Of a stretch of DNA of 64,000 bases, positions 43,905 to 53,036 are shown in pieces. Under the pieces are notes generated by a model. The model saw nothing but the letters and a program-made list of their open reading frames with translations, ran no database searches and had not been told where the DNA came from. Position numbers and translations under genes: made by a program. The DNA is taken from the NCBI GenBank assembly GCA_003963365.1, contig RXJG01000004.1:186001-250000 (forward strand). The letters are read 5' to 3'. Within the stretch, counting starts at the first letter, position 1. Each line of letters starts with the position of its first letter. This stretch comes from Sphingobacteriales bacterium. Its GTDB lineage: Bacteria > Bacteroidota > Bacteroidia > Chitinophagales > Chitinophagaceae.

Positions 43905-45170
43905 ATGCGTTCAAAAGTACTCAGGCTGATCATGATCCTGCTCACAGTGGTAATGGGAGTTATTCTCGTATTTCAACTCGTATGGTTAAGCAGGGTTTAT
44001 TCTTTCGAGAAACAGCAGTTTCATATAAACGTGGTAAGGGTAATGAATGGTATTTATGAAGATTTTGACTGGGCTAATTTTGGTACTGCTACCAAAGAGA
44101 GCATTGAAAAAATAGATGATAAAACATATTTAATGCGGGTGGATTCATTGCCCGCCTATGATGTGCTGGAACGGGATGTACAAAAAGAGTTCAACGATTT
44201 TTCTTTAAATACTGAATCCTGTGTGGCAGTATATAACACTAAACAAAAGCAGTTTACATTTAAAACATGCCTGTTTGTTACTGGTAAAGAAGATGTGGCC
44301 AAAAGCCTGGTGGCAATGCCTGTTATTAAAAGAGATTTTCACTACATCATGCTTTCGTTTCCACATCGTGATTCATACCTGATTGGCCGGTTAAGTTTCT
44401 GGATTGTGAGCAGCTTATTGCTTTTAATAACTTTAATAGGCCTGGCCATCAGTCTTTTCTATTTATACCGTCAAAGATTTTTGTATGAGGTGCAAAAAGA
44501 TTTTGTAAACAACTTCACACATGAATTTAAAACACCACTGGCGGTAATGAAGATTACCTGTGATACGATGGTGGATGAAAACATCCGCAAACAACCAGAG
44601 AGAATGGCAAAATATGCAGATATAATGGGTAAACAGGTAGAGCACCTGCAAAAACAAGTAGATAAATTACTGGGCGTTGCCTACCTGGAAGAACATAAAA
44701 TACTGCCATTAGAAAAAGAACGGTTTTCTATCAATGAAATCATACAACAGGCGGTGGCTAAAGTGGAACCACTTGTTGAATCCAAACATGCTAAAGTTGA
44801 TTTTAAACTCAGCGAAAACGGACTTTCTATCTATGCTGATAAAGCCCATATAGAACAGGCATTTATTAACCTGGTGGAAAATGGATTAAAATATGCTGAC
44901 GAACCACATATTGTAATAGAAACCGGGAAAGAGGAGGAAGATTATTTTATTGCTGTAAGAGATAACGGTATTGGTATAGAAACAAAATATCAGAAAGATA
45001 TATTCAAAAAATTTTTCAGGGTGCCTACCGGTGATGTGCATAATGTAAAAGGTTTTGGGCTGGGCCTCAATTTTGTTAAAAAAGTAATTGACGCCCATCA
45101 CGGCAAAATCACGGTAAACAGTATTCCGGGTATAGGTACAGAGTTTAGAATATTGCTGCCGACACAATAA
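43905..45170 (+). CDS. Sensor histidine kinase of the metal-efflux locus
   Basis: 421 aa from the ATG at 43905 (the frame is open to a TTG at 43869). Two membrane helices (about 8-30 and 165-190) enclose a sensor domain of about 130 residues with two Cys. The kinase core has the H-box FTHEFKTPLAV (His near 205), N-box FINLVENGLKYA, G1 RDNGIGIE and G2 GFGLGLNFV. No HAMP domain is evident. The response regulator gene starts 11 bases downstream and the RND genes follow, so metal-triggered control of efflux is likely; the exact signal is unknown. Confidence 0.92.
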   Translation: MRSKVLRLIMILLTVVMGVILVFQLVWLSRVYSFEKQQFHINVVRVMNGIYEDFDWANFGTATKESIEKIDDKTYLMRVDSLPAYDVLERDVQKEFNDFSLNTESCVAVYNTKQKQFTFKTCLFVTGKEDVAKSLVAMPVIKRDFHYIMLSFPHRDSYLIGRLSFWIVSSLLLLITLIGLAISLFYLYRQRFLYEVQKDFVNNFTHEFKTPLAVMKITCDTMVDENIRKQPERMAKYADIMGKQVEHLQKQVDKLLGVAYLEEHKILPLEKERFSINEIIQQAVAKVEPLVESKHAKVDFKLSENGLSIYADKAHIEQAFINLVENGLKYADEPHIVIETGKEEEDYFIAVRDNGIGIETKYQKDIFKKFFRVPTGDVHNVKGFGLGLNFVKKVIDAHHGKITVNSIPGIGTEFRILLPTQ

Positions 45171-45181
45171 ATTGTACAGCT

Positions 45182-45880
45182 ATGACAAAAGCAAGAGTAT
45201 TACTCGCAGAAGATGATGCTTCATTAGGTTTTGTAATTAAAGACAACCTGCAGGAAGATGGTTATGAAGTGGTATTATGTACCGATGGTGATATGGCGTT
45301 ACAGCAATTTCAGCAAAAAGAATTTGATATTTGTTTGCTGGATGTAATGATGCCCAATAAAGATGGGTTTGCTGTGGCCAAAAAAATACGCCAAAAGACA
45401 GATTGGCTGCCCATTTTGTTCATCACTGCAAAATCAATGGAAGAAGATAAAATTAAAGGATTTTCTTCCGGTGCCGACGACTATATTACCAAGCCATTCA
45501 GCATAAAAGAACTGATGATGCGGATGGAGGTATTTCTGCGGAGGTCAAAGAAATTGCAGGCAGATAATAACAAGGAGTATCAACTGGGAAAACTCCGGTT
45601 TTCTTATGGTGATTTAAAACTATACATCAATGGTGAAGTGTCTAATCTTACACAAAGGGAAGCAGACCTGCTTCGTTTCTTTTGCGAACATACCAATCAA
45701 ATTCTCCGTCGTGAAGAAGTGTTATTGAATGTTTGGGGTAAAGATGATTATTTCCTGGGACGTAGTATGGATGTGTTTATTGCAAAACTGCGTAAACATT
45801 TTAAAGCAGATCCCAACATCATCCTGGAAACAATTCACGGTGTTGGTTTCCGGCTGAATGCACCGGTGAATGTGGCTTAA
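45182..45880 (+). CDS. OmpR-family response regulator
   Basis: 232 aa. Receiver domain: AEDDASLGFVI, phospho-acceptor Asp in LLDVMMPNKDG (about 54), Thr in ITAKSMEED, Lys in DYITKPFS (about 104). The winged-helix DNA-binding domain (about 135-228) includes LTQREADLLRFFCEHTN and FLGRSMDVFIAKLRKHF. It pairs with the kinase encoded upstream and probably activates the tolC-type operon that starts 71 bases later. Its operator may be the dyad at 45929-45946. Confidence 0.95.
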   Translation: MTKARVLLAEDDASLGFVIKDNLQEDGYEVVLCTDGDMALQQFQQKEFDICLLDVMMPNKDGFAVAKKIRQKTDWLPILFITAKSMEEDKIKGFSSGADDYITKPFSIKELMMRMEVFLRRSKKLQADNNKEYQLGKLRFSYGDLKLYINGEVSNLTQREADLLRFFCEHTNQILRREEVLLNVWGKDDYFLGRSMDVFIAKLRKHFKADPNIILETIHGVGFRLNAPVNVA

Positions 45881-45918
45881 TTTAGCAATAAATTATCAAA
45901 CTTAATTTAATACTTCTT

Positions 45919-45946
45919 TACTTTTGCGACGAATTTTGAAATTCGT
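45919..45946 (+). promoter_or_regulatory. Promoter and dyad before the first efflux operon
   Basis: TACTTTTG (45919-45926) matches the -7 box. Two bases later, ACGAATTT (45929-45936) and AAATTCGT (45939-45946) form a perfect dyad. The ATG is at 45952. The dyad covers the likely transcription start and may be an operator. Confidence 0.6.
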
Positions 45947-45951
45947 TCATA

Positions 45952-47211
45952 ATGAAACCGCCGATAGCACTGTTTTTTTTAATTTTATCATCATTATCTG
46001 CACAGGCTCAAAAAGATACAACCAGTATCAGTTTGGATGAGGCTGAAAAAGTTTTTTTACAGAATAACCTGGAGATATTAGCCGCCCGCTATAATATTGA
46101 TGCGAACAGGGCTTTAATAAAACAAGCCAGGCTTTGGGATAATCCTGTTTTAAATACCGATCAAAACATTTATGATGGCAAATTTTTTCAGCATAACCGA
46201 GAGGCCGGCCAGGTTTATGTGGAGGTAGCACAACTTATTCGTACTGCCGGCAAAAGAAATAAGCTGGCACAATTAGCTATTGATAATACCAAAATATCAG
46301 AACAGCAGTTTAATGATCTTATCCGGACATTACGATATACGCTGCACAGTGATTTATTAAGTGTAAATCAATTACTCAAAGCAAAGCGGGTTTATGATAC
46401 CGAAATTACAGAGTTGAATAAACTGGTGGCCGGAATGGATGTGCAACTGCAACAGGGCAATATTTCCCTTAAGGAAAATATGCGGATTAAAGCCTTGTTA
46501 TTTAGTTTGAACAATGAAATTGTTGGTATACAATCACAACTTATTCCGCTGCAGTCAGAAATACACTTGTTGTTACAAAATAAAGACAGCAGTTTTATTA
46601 AACCTGAAATGAATTATAATTTCCCTTTTTTAACAACAACAGCAGTACCGGGTTTAAATGAATTGACGGATACAGCTTTGGCTGTAAGGGGAGATGCTCA
46701 ATCTGCGAAAACTGCATTACAGTTCCAGCAACATAATCTTGTTTACCAAAAATCACTCGCTAAAGCGGATGTAAGTGTTGGAATGGAATATGATCAACGA
46801 AGTACCTATGTACCAAGCTTTGTCGGACTGCAGTTTTCGCTCCCTTTAAATATATTTAACCGTAACCAGGGAAATATCAAATCTGCACAATACGCTATAA
46901 AATCGCAACAAGCTGCAACTGAACAGGCGATCAGCAGTATTCAGCAGGAAGTGAATAAAGCCTATACTTCTCTCAAATATTTTCAGCAGGTAAATAATTT
47001 TCAGCAACTGGATTTCTCTGAAAATTACGACTCTCTTTTTCAAAACATGCTGAACAGCTATCGTGAACGCAAGGTAAGCTTATTGGAGTTTATTGATTTT
47101 ATGGATGTTTACAAAGACACCAAATTAAAATTATTGCAGCAACACAGTAACCTGGTAGCAGCTGCAGATGAATTAAATTATACTGTAGGTAAAGACATTA
47201 TTAAGCTATAA
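45952..47211 (+). CDS. TolC/CzcC-like outer-membrane factor 1
   Basis: 419 aa, signal peptide 1-20 (ends AQA). It is a TolC-fold protein: two long helical repeats rich in Gln, Asn and Leu (LLKAKRVYDTEITELNKLV, then QATEQAISSIQQEVNKAYTSL) with strand regions such as NIFNRNQGNIKSAQYA, a motif shared with TolC2 (57368). It forms the outer-membrane exit of the RND pump encoded just downstream. First gene of a three-gene operon; three bases separate it from the adaptor gene. Confidence 0.92.
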   Translation: MKPPIALFFLILSSLSAQAQKDTTSISLDEAEKVFLQNNLEILAARYNIDANRALIKQARLWDNPVLNTDQNIYDGKFFQHNREAGQVYVEVAQLIRTAGKRNKLAQLAIDNTKISEQQFNDLIRTLRYTLHSDLLSVNQLLKAKRVYDTEITELNKLVAGMDVQLQQGNISLKENMRIKALLFSLNNEIVGIQSQLIPLQSEIHLLLQNKDSSFIKPEMNYNFPFLTTTAVPGLNELTDTALAVRGDAQSAKTALQFQQHNLVYQKSLAKADVSVGMEYDQRSTYVPSFVGLQFSLPLNIFNRNQGNIKSAQYAIKSQQAATEQAISSIQQEVNKAYTSLKYFQQVNNFQQLDFSENYDSLFQNMLNSYRERKVSLLEFIDFMDVYKDTKLKLLQQHSNLVAAADELNYTVGKDIIKL

Positions 47212-47214
47212 ATC

Positions 47215-48318
47215 ATGAACAGAATTATTTTTTCACTGAGCCTTGTAATTACCATTAGCATAGTGAATTCCTGTAAAGAAAAACAAATTGCTAAAAAAGA
47301 AAAAAAACAGTTTTGCCTGAGTGATACCATGCAACATATGGTACAAACAGACAGTGTTGCTATGTGTCCGATTGAGAATGAACTGCACTTATCAGGGGAA
47401 GTAGCTTTTAATGAAAACACAGTAATTAAAGTTTTTCCTAATGCCAGTGGACAGGTGCTGGAAGTAAAAGTTTCTTTGGGAGATAAAGTTAGCAAAGGAC
47501 AAGTGTTAGCTCAAATAAAAAGTGCTGATGTTGCCGGTAACTATGCTGACTTAACCAGCGCTGAAGCTGATGTAAAAATTACAAAGAGAGCGATGGATAA
47601 TGCTGCGTCATTGTACAAAAACGGAATCAGCAGTCAGCGGGAATATGAAGAAGCAAAACAGAATTATGAAAAAGCACTGGCGATGAGCGAAAAAATTAAT
47701 TCACTCATTTCAATAAATGGAGGAGGACATACAAAGGCGGGTGGGGTTTATACTATTGTAGCCCCTGCCAATGGTTATGTGGTGGAAAAGAAAGTAAACA
47801 GCGGCAACTTTATTCGCCAGGATATGAGTGATAATATGTTTACAATTTCTGATTTGAAAGATGTATGGGTATGGGCTAATGTTTTTGAAGCGGATATTGC
47901 TAAAGTAAAAGAAGGTAACCAGGTTAAAGTTTCTACATTGGCTTACCCGGATAAAATTTACAATGGTACAATAGATAAAATAAGCCAGGTACTTGACCCG
48001 GTAAATAAAGTATTAAAAGTAAAAATCAGATTGAATAATCCCGATTTTCTTTTAAAACCAGAAATGTTCACCAACATTACTGTAACAAATACAGAAGGAA
48101 AACCGGCTATTTGTATTCCCTCAGCAGCCGTAATTGAAGAAAATGGAAAAAGTTTCGTGGTGGCTTATAATAGTAATTGTGATCTGAAAGTTTTACCAAT
48201 TACTATCATAAAAGTTGTAGGAGGAAAAACATATATCAATGATGGTATACAACCCGGACAAAAACTCATCACCAAATATGCATTGATGATCTTCAATCAG
48301 TTTATACAAAATCAATAA
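47215..48318 (+). CDS. RND periplasmic adaptor (CzcB/CusB type) 1
   Basis: 367 aa lipoprotein (signal ends IVNSCKEK). Barrel-sandwich and coiled-coil parts can be traced: QVLEVKVSLGDKVSKGQVLAQI (lipoyl half 1), the helical hairpin about residues 110-165, GYVVEKKVNSGNFI (lipoyl half 2), VWVWANVFEADIAKVKEGNQV (beta-barrel) and the membrane-proximal end. The short segment between the lipid anchor and the core (KKQFCLSDTMQHMVQTD) has Cys, Met and His residues that could bind metal. It links the RND pump to the outer-membrane factor. Confidence 0.92.
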   Translation: MNRIIFSLSLVITISIVNSCKEKQIAKKEKKQFCLSDTMQHMVQTDSVAMCPIENELHLSGEVAFNENTVIKVFPNASGQVLEVKVSLGDKVSKGQVLAQIKSADVAGNYADLTSAEADVKITKRAMDNAASLYKNGISSQREYEEAKQNYEKALAMSEKINSLISINGGGHTKAGGVYTIVAPANGYVVEKKVNSGNFIRQDMSDNMFTISDLKDVWVWANVFEADIAKVKEGNQVKVSTLAYPDKIYNGTIDKISQVLDPVNKVLKVKIRLNNPDFLLKPEMFTNITVTNTEGKPAICIPSAAVIEENGKSFVVAYNSNCDLKVLPITIIKVVGGKTYINDGIQPGQKLITKYALMIFNQFIQNQ

Positions 48319-48355
48319 TTGCTGACACTGAAGCAGTATATAGTAAAACAAAGTT

Positions 48356-51300
48356 ATGGTAAGACTAATTAAACAAATCATACATTTCTCTCTTCGTCAC
48401 CGGTATTTTGTTTTCTTTTTAACGGCGATTATTGCTGTTATTGGATTTTTTAGTTTCCAAAAAACCCCCATTGAAACGTTTCCGGATGTTACCAATACAC
48501 AGATCATCATTATCACACAATGGCCGGGCCGCAGTGCTGAAGAAATGGAAAAATTTGTTTCAATTCCATTAGAGATAGCACTCAATTCGGTGCAAAAGAA
48601 AATAAACCTCCGTACTACATCTTCTTTTGGTCTTTCTTATATCCGGTTGATTTTTGAAGATGATGTGGATGATGCATTTGCACGGCAACAGGTAATGAGT
48701 CGTATTGGTAATGTGGATTTGCCTGAAGGAATTAAAGCGGAAGTAGAACCGCCCTATGGACCTACCGGGGAAATTTACCGGTACACGTTAAGAAGTAAAA
48801 CAAAATCTATTCGTGAATTAAACACCATTCAGCAATGGGTATTGGACAGGCAGTTTAAATCTGTACCTGGCGTAGCAGATGTAAATAGTTTCGGTGGAGA
48901 AGAGCTGAGCTATGAGATTAGTGTAAATCCTAATTATCTCGCAAAGTATGGGTTAACTTCCCTGGATGTATATAACGCAGTAGCTAAAAGTAATGTGAAT
49001 GTAGGCGGAGATGTGATTGAAAGAAATGGACAGGCTTATGTAGTACGGGGAATTGGTTTATTGAATAATGTACAGGAAATAGAAAATGTTATTGTAACCA
49101 AAATTAATAAAGTACCCATACTGGTGAAGAATGTGGCAGAGGTGAAAGAAGCAGGGAAACCAAGACTTGGACAAGTGTCAAAAGACAAAGAAGAAGATGT
49201 GATTGAAGGAATTGTAGTGATGCGTAAAGGAGAGAATCCAACAGAAGTACTGAACCGTATTCACCAGAAAGTTGATCAGCTCAATAATAAAATCTTACCA
49301 AAGGATGTAAAGATTGATACCTTTTATGATCGTACAGTGCTGATGGATTATGCCACGCATACTGTAATGGATAATTTGATTGAAGGTATTATACTGGTAA
49401 CCGTAATTGTTATGCTGTTTATGGCTGACTGGAGAACAACGGTTACAGTAAGTATTATTATTCCCCTGGCTTTATTATTTGCTTTTATTTGTATGCGGTT
49501 AAAAGGAATGTCAGCCAACCTGCTTTCCTTAGGGGCAGTTGACTTTGGTATCATCATCGACGGGGCCGTGGTAATGGTAGAAGGATTGTTTGTGGCATTG
49601 GACCATCGTGCCAGAGAAGTTGGGATGGAGAAATTTAATAAATTGGCTAAACTTGGTTTGTTTAAACAGGTAGGAACGGAAATGGGTAAAGCCATCTTCT
49701 TCTCAAAACTCATTATCATTACCTGTTTGATTCCCATCTTCGCATTTCAAAAGGTGGAAGGAAAAATGTTTTCACCATTAGCATATACTTTAGGTTTTGC
49801 GTTGTTGGGCGCATTGATCTTTACCCTTACATTAGTTCCTGCTTTATCCAGTGTTTTATTAAAAAGAAATGTAAGAGAGAAACATAATCCCGTTGTAAAA
49901 TTTTTTGAGAAAGGCATTCATTCACTTTTTTCTAAAACGTATAAATATCCAAAAACGAGTTTATTAGTGGCCATAAGTATAATGACTGTTACCTTTTTCT
50001 CGGCAAAACTTTTGGGATCAGAATTTTTACCCGAACTCGATGAAGGAGCATTATGGGTTAAATCGCAATTGCCCATGAGTGCTTCGCTTACTGAATCAAG
50101 AGAAATATCTGATAAGATGACAGAAGCTATCCGTCATTTTCCGGAAGTAAAACATACGCTGGCGCAAATTGGGCGAACCAATGACGGAACAGATCCCAAA
50201 GGATTCTTTAACGTGGAGATAGCCGTGGACCTGAAACCAAAAGACGAATGGAGAAAAGGAGTAACTACGGATATACTGATTGATTCTATTGATCAGCAGT
50301 TAAAGAAGTTACCGGGTTTGATCTTAAACTATTCTCAACCCATCCGCGATAATGTAGAAGAAGCCGTAGCAGGTGTACCGGCTTCTTTAGCAGTAAAAAT
50401 ATTTGGCCCCGAGTTTATAACATTAGATACATTGGCCAACCGGGTGCAAAAAGTTTTATCTGGTGTTGCCGGTATTGAAGACCTTGGTATATTAAGAAAT
50501 CTTGGTCAGCCGGAGTTCAGGATAGAACTGGATCAGCAGAAGATGGCTTTGTATGGAGTTAGTACTGCGGATGCACAGGCGGTAATTGAAATGGCCATTG
50601 GTGGTAAAGCTGCTACCCAGTTATATGAAAACGAAAGAAAGTTTGATATTCGTATCCGCTATCAAAAAGATTTCCGTAATACAGAGGAGAAAATTGAAAG
50701 GTTAATGGTGCCAACACAAGACGGAGTTAAAATCCCCATTAAAGAAATTGGAACGATCCGTACATTAACAGGCCCGGCCTTTGTGTACCGTGATAATAAT
50801 GAAAGATATATACCGGTAAAGTTTTCTATTCGTGGAAGAGATTTAGGAAGCACTATTAAAGAAGCACAGCAAAAAGTAGATGAAGTGGTAAATCTTCCGG
50901 CCGGTTATTCTATGACATGGAATGGTGAATTTGAAAACCAGCAAAGAGCTACTAAAACATTATCACAGGTAGTGCCTTTATGTTTGCTGGGTATCTTCCT
51001 GATATTATTTATCACTTTTGGTAATGTAAAAGATGCGGTGCTTACCATACTTAATGTACCCTTTGCATTAATTGGAGGTATCCTTGCGTTGCATATTACT
51101 GGTATGAACTTTAGTATATCTGCGGGTATTGGTTTCATTGCCTTGTTTGGTATTTGTATTCAGAATGGTGTGATCTTAATATCTGTATTCAGAAAAAACC
51201 TGGATGCAAAAATGCATTTGCACGAGGCAATTGAACAAGGGGTATTATCCAGGGTAAGACCAGTAGTGATGACCGCTTTAATGGCAGCTATTGGTTTGTT

Positions 51301-51511
51301 TCCTGCTGCTGTTTCACACGGTGTGGGGTCAGAAGCACAAAAGCCATTGGCCATTGTAGTGATAGGCGGATTAATTACTTCTACGATACTAACCTTACTT
51401 ATTTTACCCATCATTTATTCCTTGGAACACCGCTTTATGCGTAGTGCAAGGGGCAGAAAGATATTAGGTAAATTCGGTTTAGTGAGTAAATCGGGCAGAA
51501 GCGGCGTATAA
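48356..51511 (+). CDS. Heavy-metal RND exporter (CzcA/CusA type) 1
   Basis: 1051 aa with the usual 12 membrane segments and two large periplasmic loops. Family signatures: FPDVTNTQIIIITQWPGRSA, LPEGIKAEVEPPYGPTGEI, and in TM4 VDFGIIIDGAVVMVEG (Asp about 396, Asp about 402, Glu about 409). The DFG-x3-DGA-x3-VE pattern is that of Zn/Co/Ni-type HME pumps, unlike the CusA monovalent-metal motif. It uses the proton gradient to expel metal from the periplasm through the adaptor and outer-membrane factor encoded upstream. The second pump (53037-56213) is clearly related. Confidence 0.93.
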   Translation: MVRLIKQIIHFSLRHRYFVFFLTAIIAVIGFFSFQKTPIETFPDVTNTQIIIITQWPGRSAEEMEKFVSIPLEIALNSVQKKINLRTTSSFGLSYIRLIFEDDVDDAFARQQVMSRIGNVDLPEGIKAEVEPPYGPTGEIYRYTLRSKTKSIRELNTIQQWVLDRQFKSVPGVADVNSFGGEELSYEISVNPNYLAKYGLTSLDVYNAVAKSNVNVGGDVIERNGQAYVVRGIGLLNNVQEIENVIVTKINKVPILVKNVAEVKEAGKPRLGQVSKDKEEDVIEGIVVMRKGENPTEVLNRIHQKVDQLNNKILPKDVKIDTFYDRTVLMDYATHTVMDNLIEGIILVTVIVMLFMADWRTTVTVSIIIPLALLFAFICMRLKGMSANLLSLGAVDFGIIIDGAVVMVEGLFVALDHRAREVGMEKFNKLAKLGLFKQVGTEMGKAIFFSKLIIITCLIPIFAFQKVEGKMFSPLAYTLGFALLGALIFTLTLVPALSSVLLKRNVREKHNPVVKFFEKGIHSLFSKTYKYPKTSLLVAISIMTVTFFSAKLLGSEFLPELDEGALWVKSQLPMSASLTESREISDKMTEAIRHFPEVKHTLAQIGRTNDGTDPKGFFNVEIAVDLKPKDEWRKGVTTDILIDSIDQQLKKLPGLILNYSQPIRDNVEEAVAGVPASLAVKIFGPEFITLDTLANRVQKVLSGVAGIEDLGILRNLGQPEFRIELDQQKMALYGVSTADAQAVIEMAIGGKAATQLYENERKFDIRIRYQKDFRNTEEKIERLMVPTQDGVKIPIKEIGTIRTLTGPAFVYRDNNERYIPVKFSIRGRDLGSTIKEAQQKVDEVVNLPAGYSMTWNGEFENQQRATKTLSQVVPLCLLGIFLILFITFGNVKDAVLTILNVPFALIGGILALHITGMNFSISAGIGFIALFGICIQNGVILISVFRKNLDAKMHLHEAIEQGVLSRVRPVVMTALMAAIGLFPAAVSHGVGSEAQKPLAIVVIGGLITSTILTLLILPIIYSLEHRFMRSARGRKILGKFGLVSKSGRSGV

Positions 51512-51576
51512 TATTTACGGTTAATTATTTTTTAATTTAATTAAAGAGAAATTATCTGGGGAAGACGTTTTGTTTA

Positions 51577-51983
51577 TTTGTTCTCACGGTAATATTTTGC
51601 TGTAATGTTTTTGCGCAGGCAAAAATAGATATGGTAAATATGCTTCATGGGCTTTTACAGAAATTGACAGGAGCTTTAACTTTGGTTTTTCACTTAAGGG
51701 ATCTAAATGGTATGGAAAAAAAGACGTGTTAGGTATAGCGACTGTATGGAATGATATTTCACCACTACATAAAACGTTTCTCCAAAACGGTGGATATGGT
51801 TTTATTATAGGCGATGGAAAGCTCAATAAAGGCCTGGAAAATATTTTTGAAACGTATTACGCTGCCTCCGTTACTTCCAATTTTTTCCTTTCTTTCGATT
51901 ATCAATTAATCATTAATCCCGGTTATAACCGGGACAGGGGACCGGCCAGTGTTTTTGGTGTTCGGGCACATATTGAATGGTAA
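51577..51983 (+). pseudogene. Deletion remnant of an OprB-type carbohydrate porin
   Basis: The 3' part reads NRYGKYASWAFTEIDRS, FNFGFSLKGSKWYGKKDVLG, IATVWNDISPLHKTF, then YYAASVTSNFFLSFDYQLII, NPGYNRDRGPASVFGVRAHI and a stop. The last block is the typical C-terminus of OprB-family porins (NPGYN.DRGPVSVFG.R.H). In another frame just upstream, LTVIFCCNVFAQ looks like the end of a signal peptide. So the gene seems to have lost its middle (signal joined to the last third), with a frameshift at the joint. An 85-codon open frame from ATG 51726 remains but is unlikely to give a folded porin. Confidence 0.7.
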
Positions 51984-51997
51984 TGTGTTTAATCATT

Positions 51998-52924
51998 TTA
52001 AAAATAAAAAGGTATAAATTTTTTTTGCTTTTTCAGTGAATCCCATTCATAAACACAAGCCGGAAGTTTTATGGTGCGGTTTATTTTTAATAAACTGCGG
52101 GTAAATTCAGTAAGATTATTTATTCTGAAAAGATCTGTATCTAATCCTAAATAATATTGGTGGTAACGCTCAAACGACGGCAATTTATTTCCATTATTGA
52201 AAGTTGGATTAAACCGGGCCCCGGTCATACCCTCAGCTCCATAGCCGGCAGTAACATTAAGCCATTTGGGAACGTTGTAAGATGCCGGTAAAAAGGAAGC
52301 AATGTTAAATGAAAGCCAGTAGGTCTGACCATTATAATCTTTCAGCATTTGTTGCCATATATTTTTTCCTAACTCGTCACTATTATACCGGGGAAAAATT
52401 GTTTTGTGAAAAGAATATTTTAATTCAATCCGTTGTTCATGCCATGCCCATTGCTGTAATTGAAACAGCAAACAACCACTTATATTGGCAACCATGTCGC
52501 CTTTGGAAAACCCCCACTTTGCAGAATGACCATCCATTAACTCAATCATCGTCATAAAACATAGTGCCGTTAATGAACCGGTTAGCGCTGCGGTACCGGG
52601 CCGCATACCAGTCCAGCGCATTATATCGTTTTGAACAGCGGCAATATTATAAGCAGTGGTAGCATGTCCGGCTTTGTCCATTCCAAGCCATTCGCTGTTG
52701 TCATTAAAGAAATGAAACCGGCTATGTGGGAATTTTTTATACCATAAATAGTTTAATCCAAGCGTAATGGCCAGCCCGGTAATAGTTTCTGTAATCAATA
52801 CCCCGGTGAAACGATCCCGGTGGAATACCGGCGGATTACTGGTTGTGTTATTTTGTGTGTAACCATGTGTTACCTGTACCAAAAAAGTAAAGGTGAGTAT
52901 TAATTTATTTTTTATTAAAGGCAT
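51998..52924 (-). CDS. DUF2279-family exported protein
   Basis: 308 aa, signal peptide 1-23 (ends GYTQ). The N-terminal half has membrane-type segments and the DUF2279/YfiM-like motif WLGMDKAGHATTAYNIAAVQ (about 80-99), then WGFSKGDMVANISGCLLFQ. The C-terminal half (LSFNIASFLPASYNVPKWLNVTAGYGAEGM) has the look of an outer-membrane or lipid-contacting region. The family is widespread in Bacteroidota and its function is not known. It lies between the two efflux systems, convergent with the porin remnant, with no obvious link to metal resistance. Confidence 0.75.
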   Translation of the reverse strand: MPLIKNKLILTFTFLVQVTHGYTQNNTTSNPPVFHRDRFTGVLITETITGLAITLGLNYLWYKKFPHSRFHFFNDNSEWLGMDKAGHATTAYNIAAVQNDIMRWTGMRPGTAALTGSLTALCFMTMIELMDGHSAKWGFSKGDMVANISGCLLFQLQQWAWHEQRIELKYSFHKTIFPRYNSDELGKNIWQQMLKDYNGQTYWLSFNIASFLPASYNVPKWLNVTAGYGAEGMTGARFNPTFNNGNKLPSFERYHQYYLGLDTDLFRINNLTEFTRSLLKINRTIKLPACVYEWDSLKKQKKFIPFYF

Positions 52925-52984
52925 TCAAAAAGTATTTACAGACTGAATGATATTAATCCGCCAAAGTTTAGTTTAAACAATAGG

Positions 52985-53035
52985 TACCAAAAAATGGCCC
53001 GTACTTATTTATATACAGGCCATTTAGCGATACTG
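52985..53035 (-). terminator. Terminator of the second efflux operon
   Basis: On the minus strand AAATGGCC (complement of 53028-53035) pairs with GGCCATTT (complement of 52992-52999) around a long loop and is followed by further T residues. It begins two bases after the RND stop codon. Confidence 0.75.
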
Positions 53036-53036
53036 T

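Noticed and set aside
51726-51983. Small independent gene of 85 codons
   Set aside because: Its reading frame continues upstream into porin-like sequence (KYASWAFTEIDRSFNFG) and its end is an OprB C-terminus, so it is the tail of a broken porin gene.
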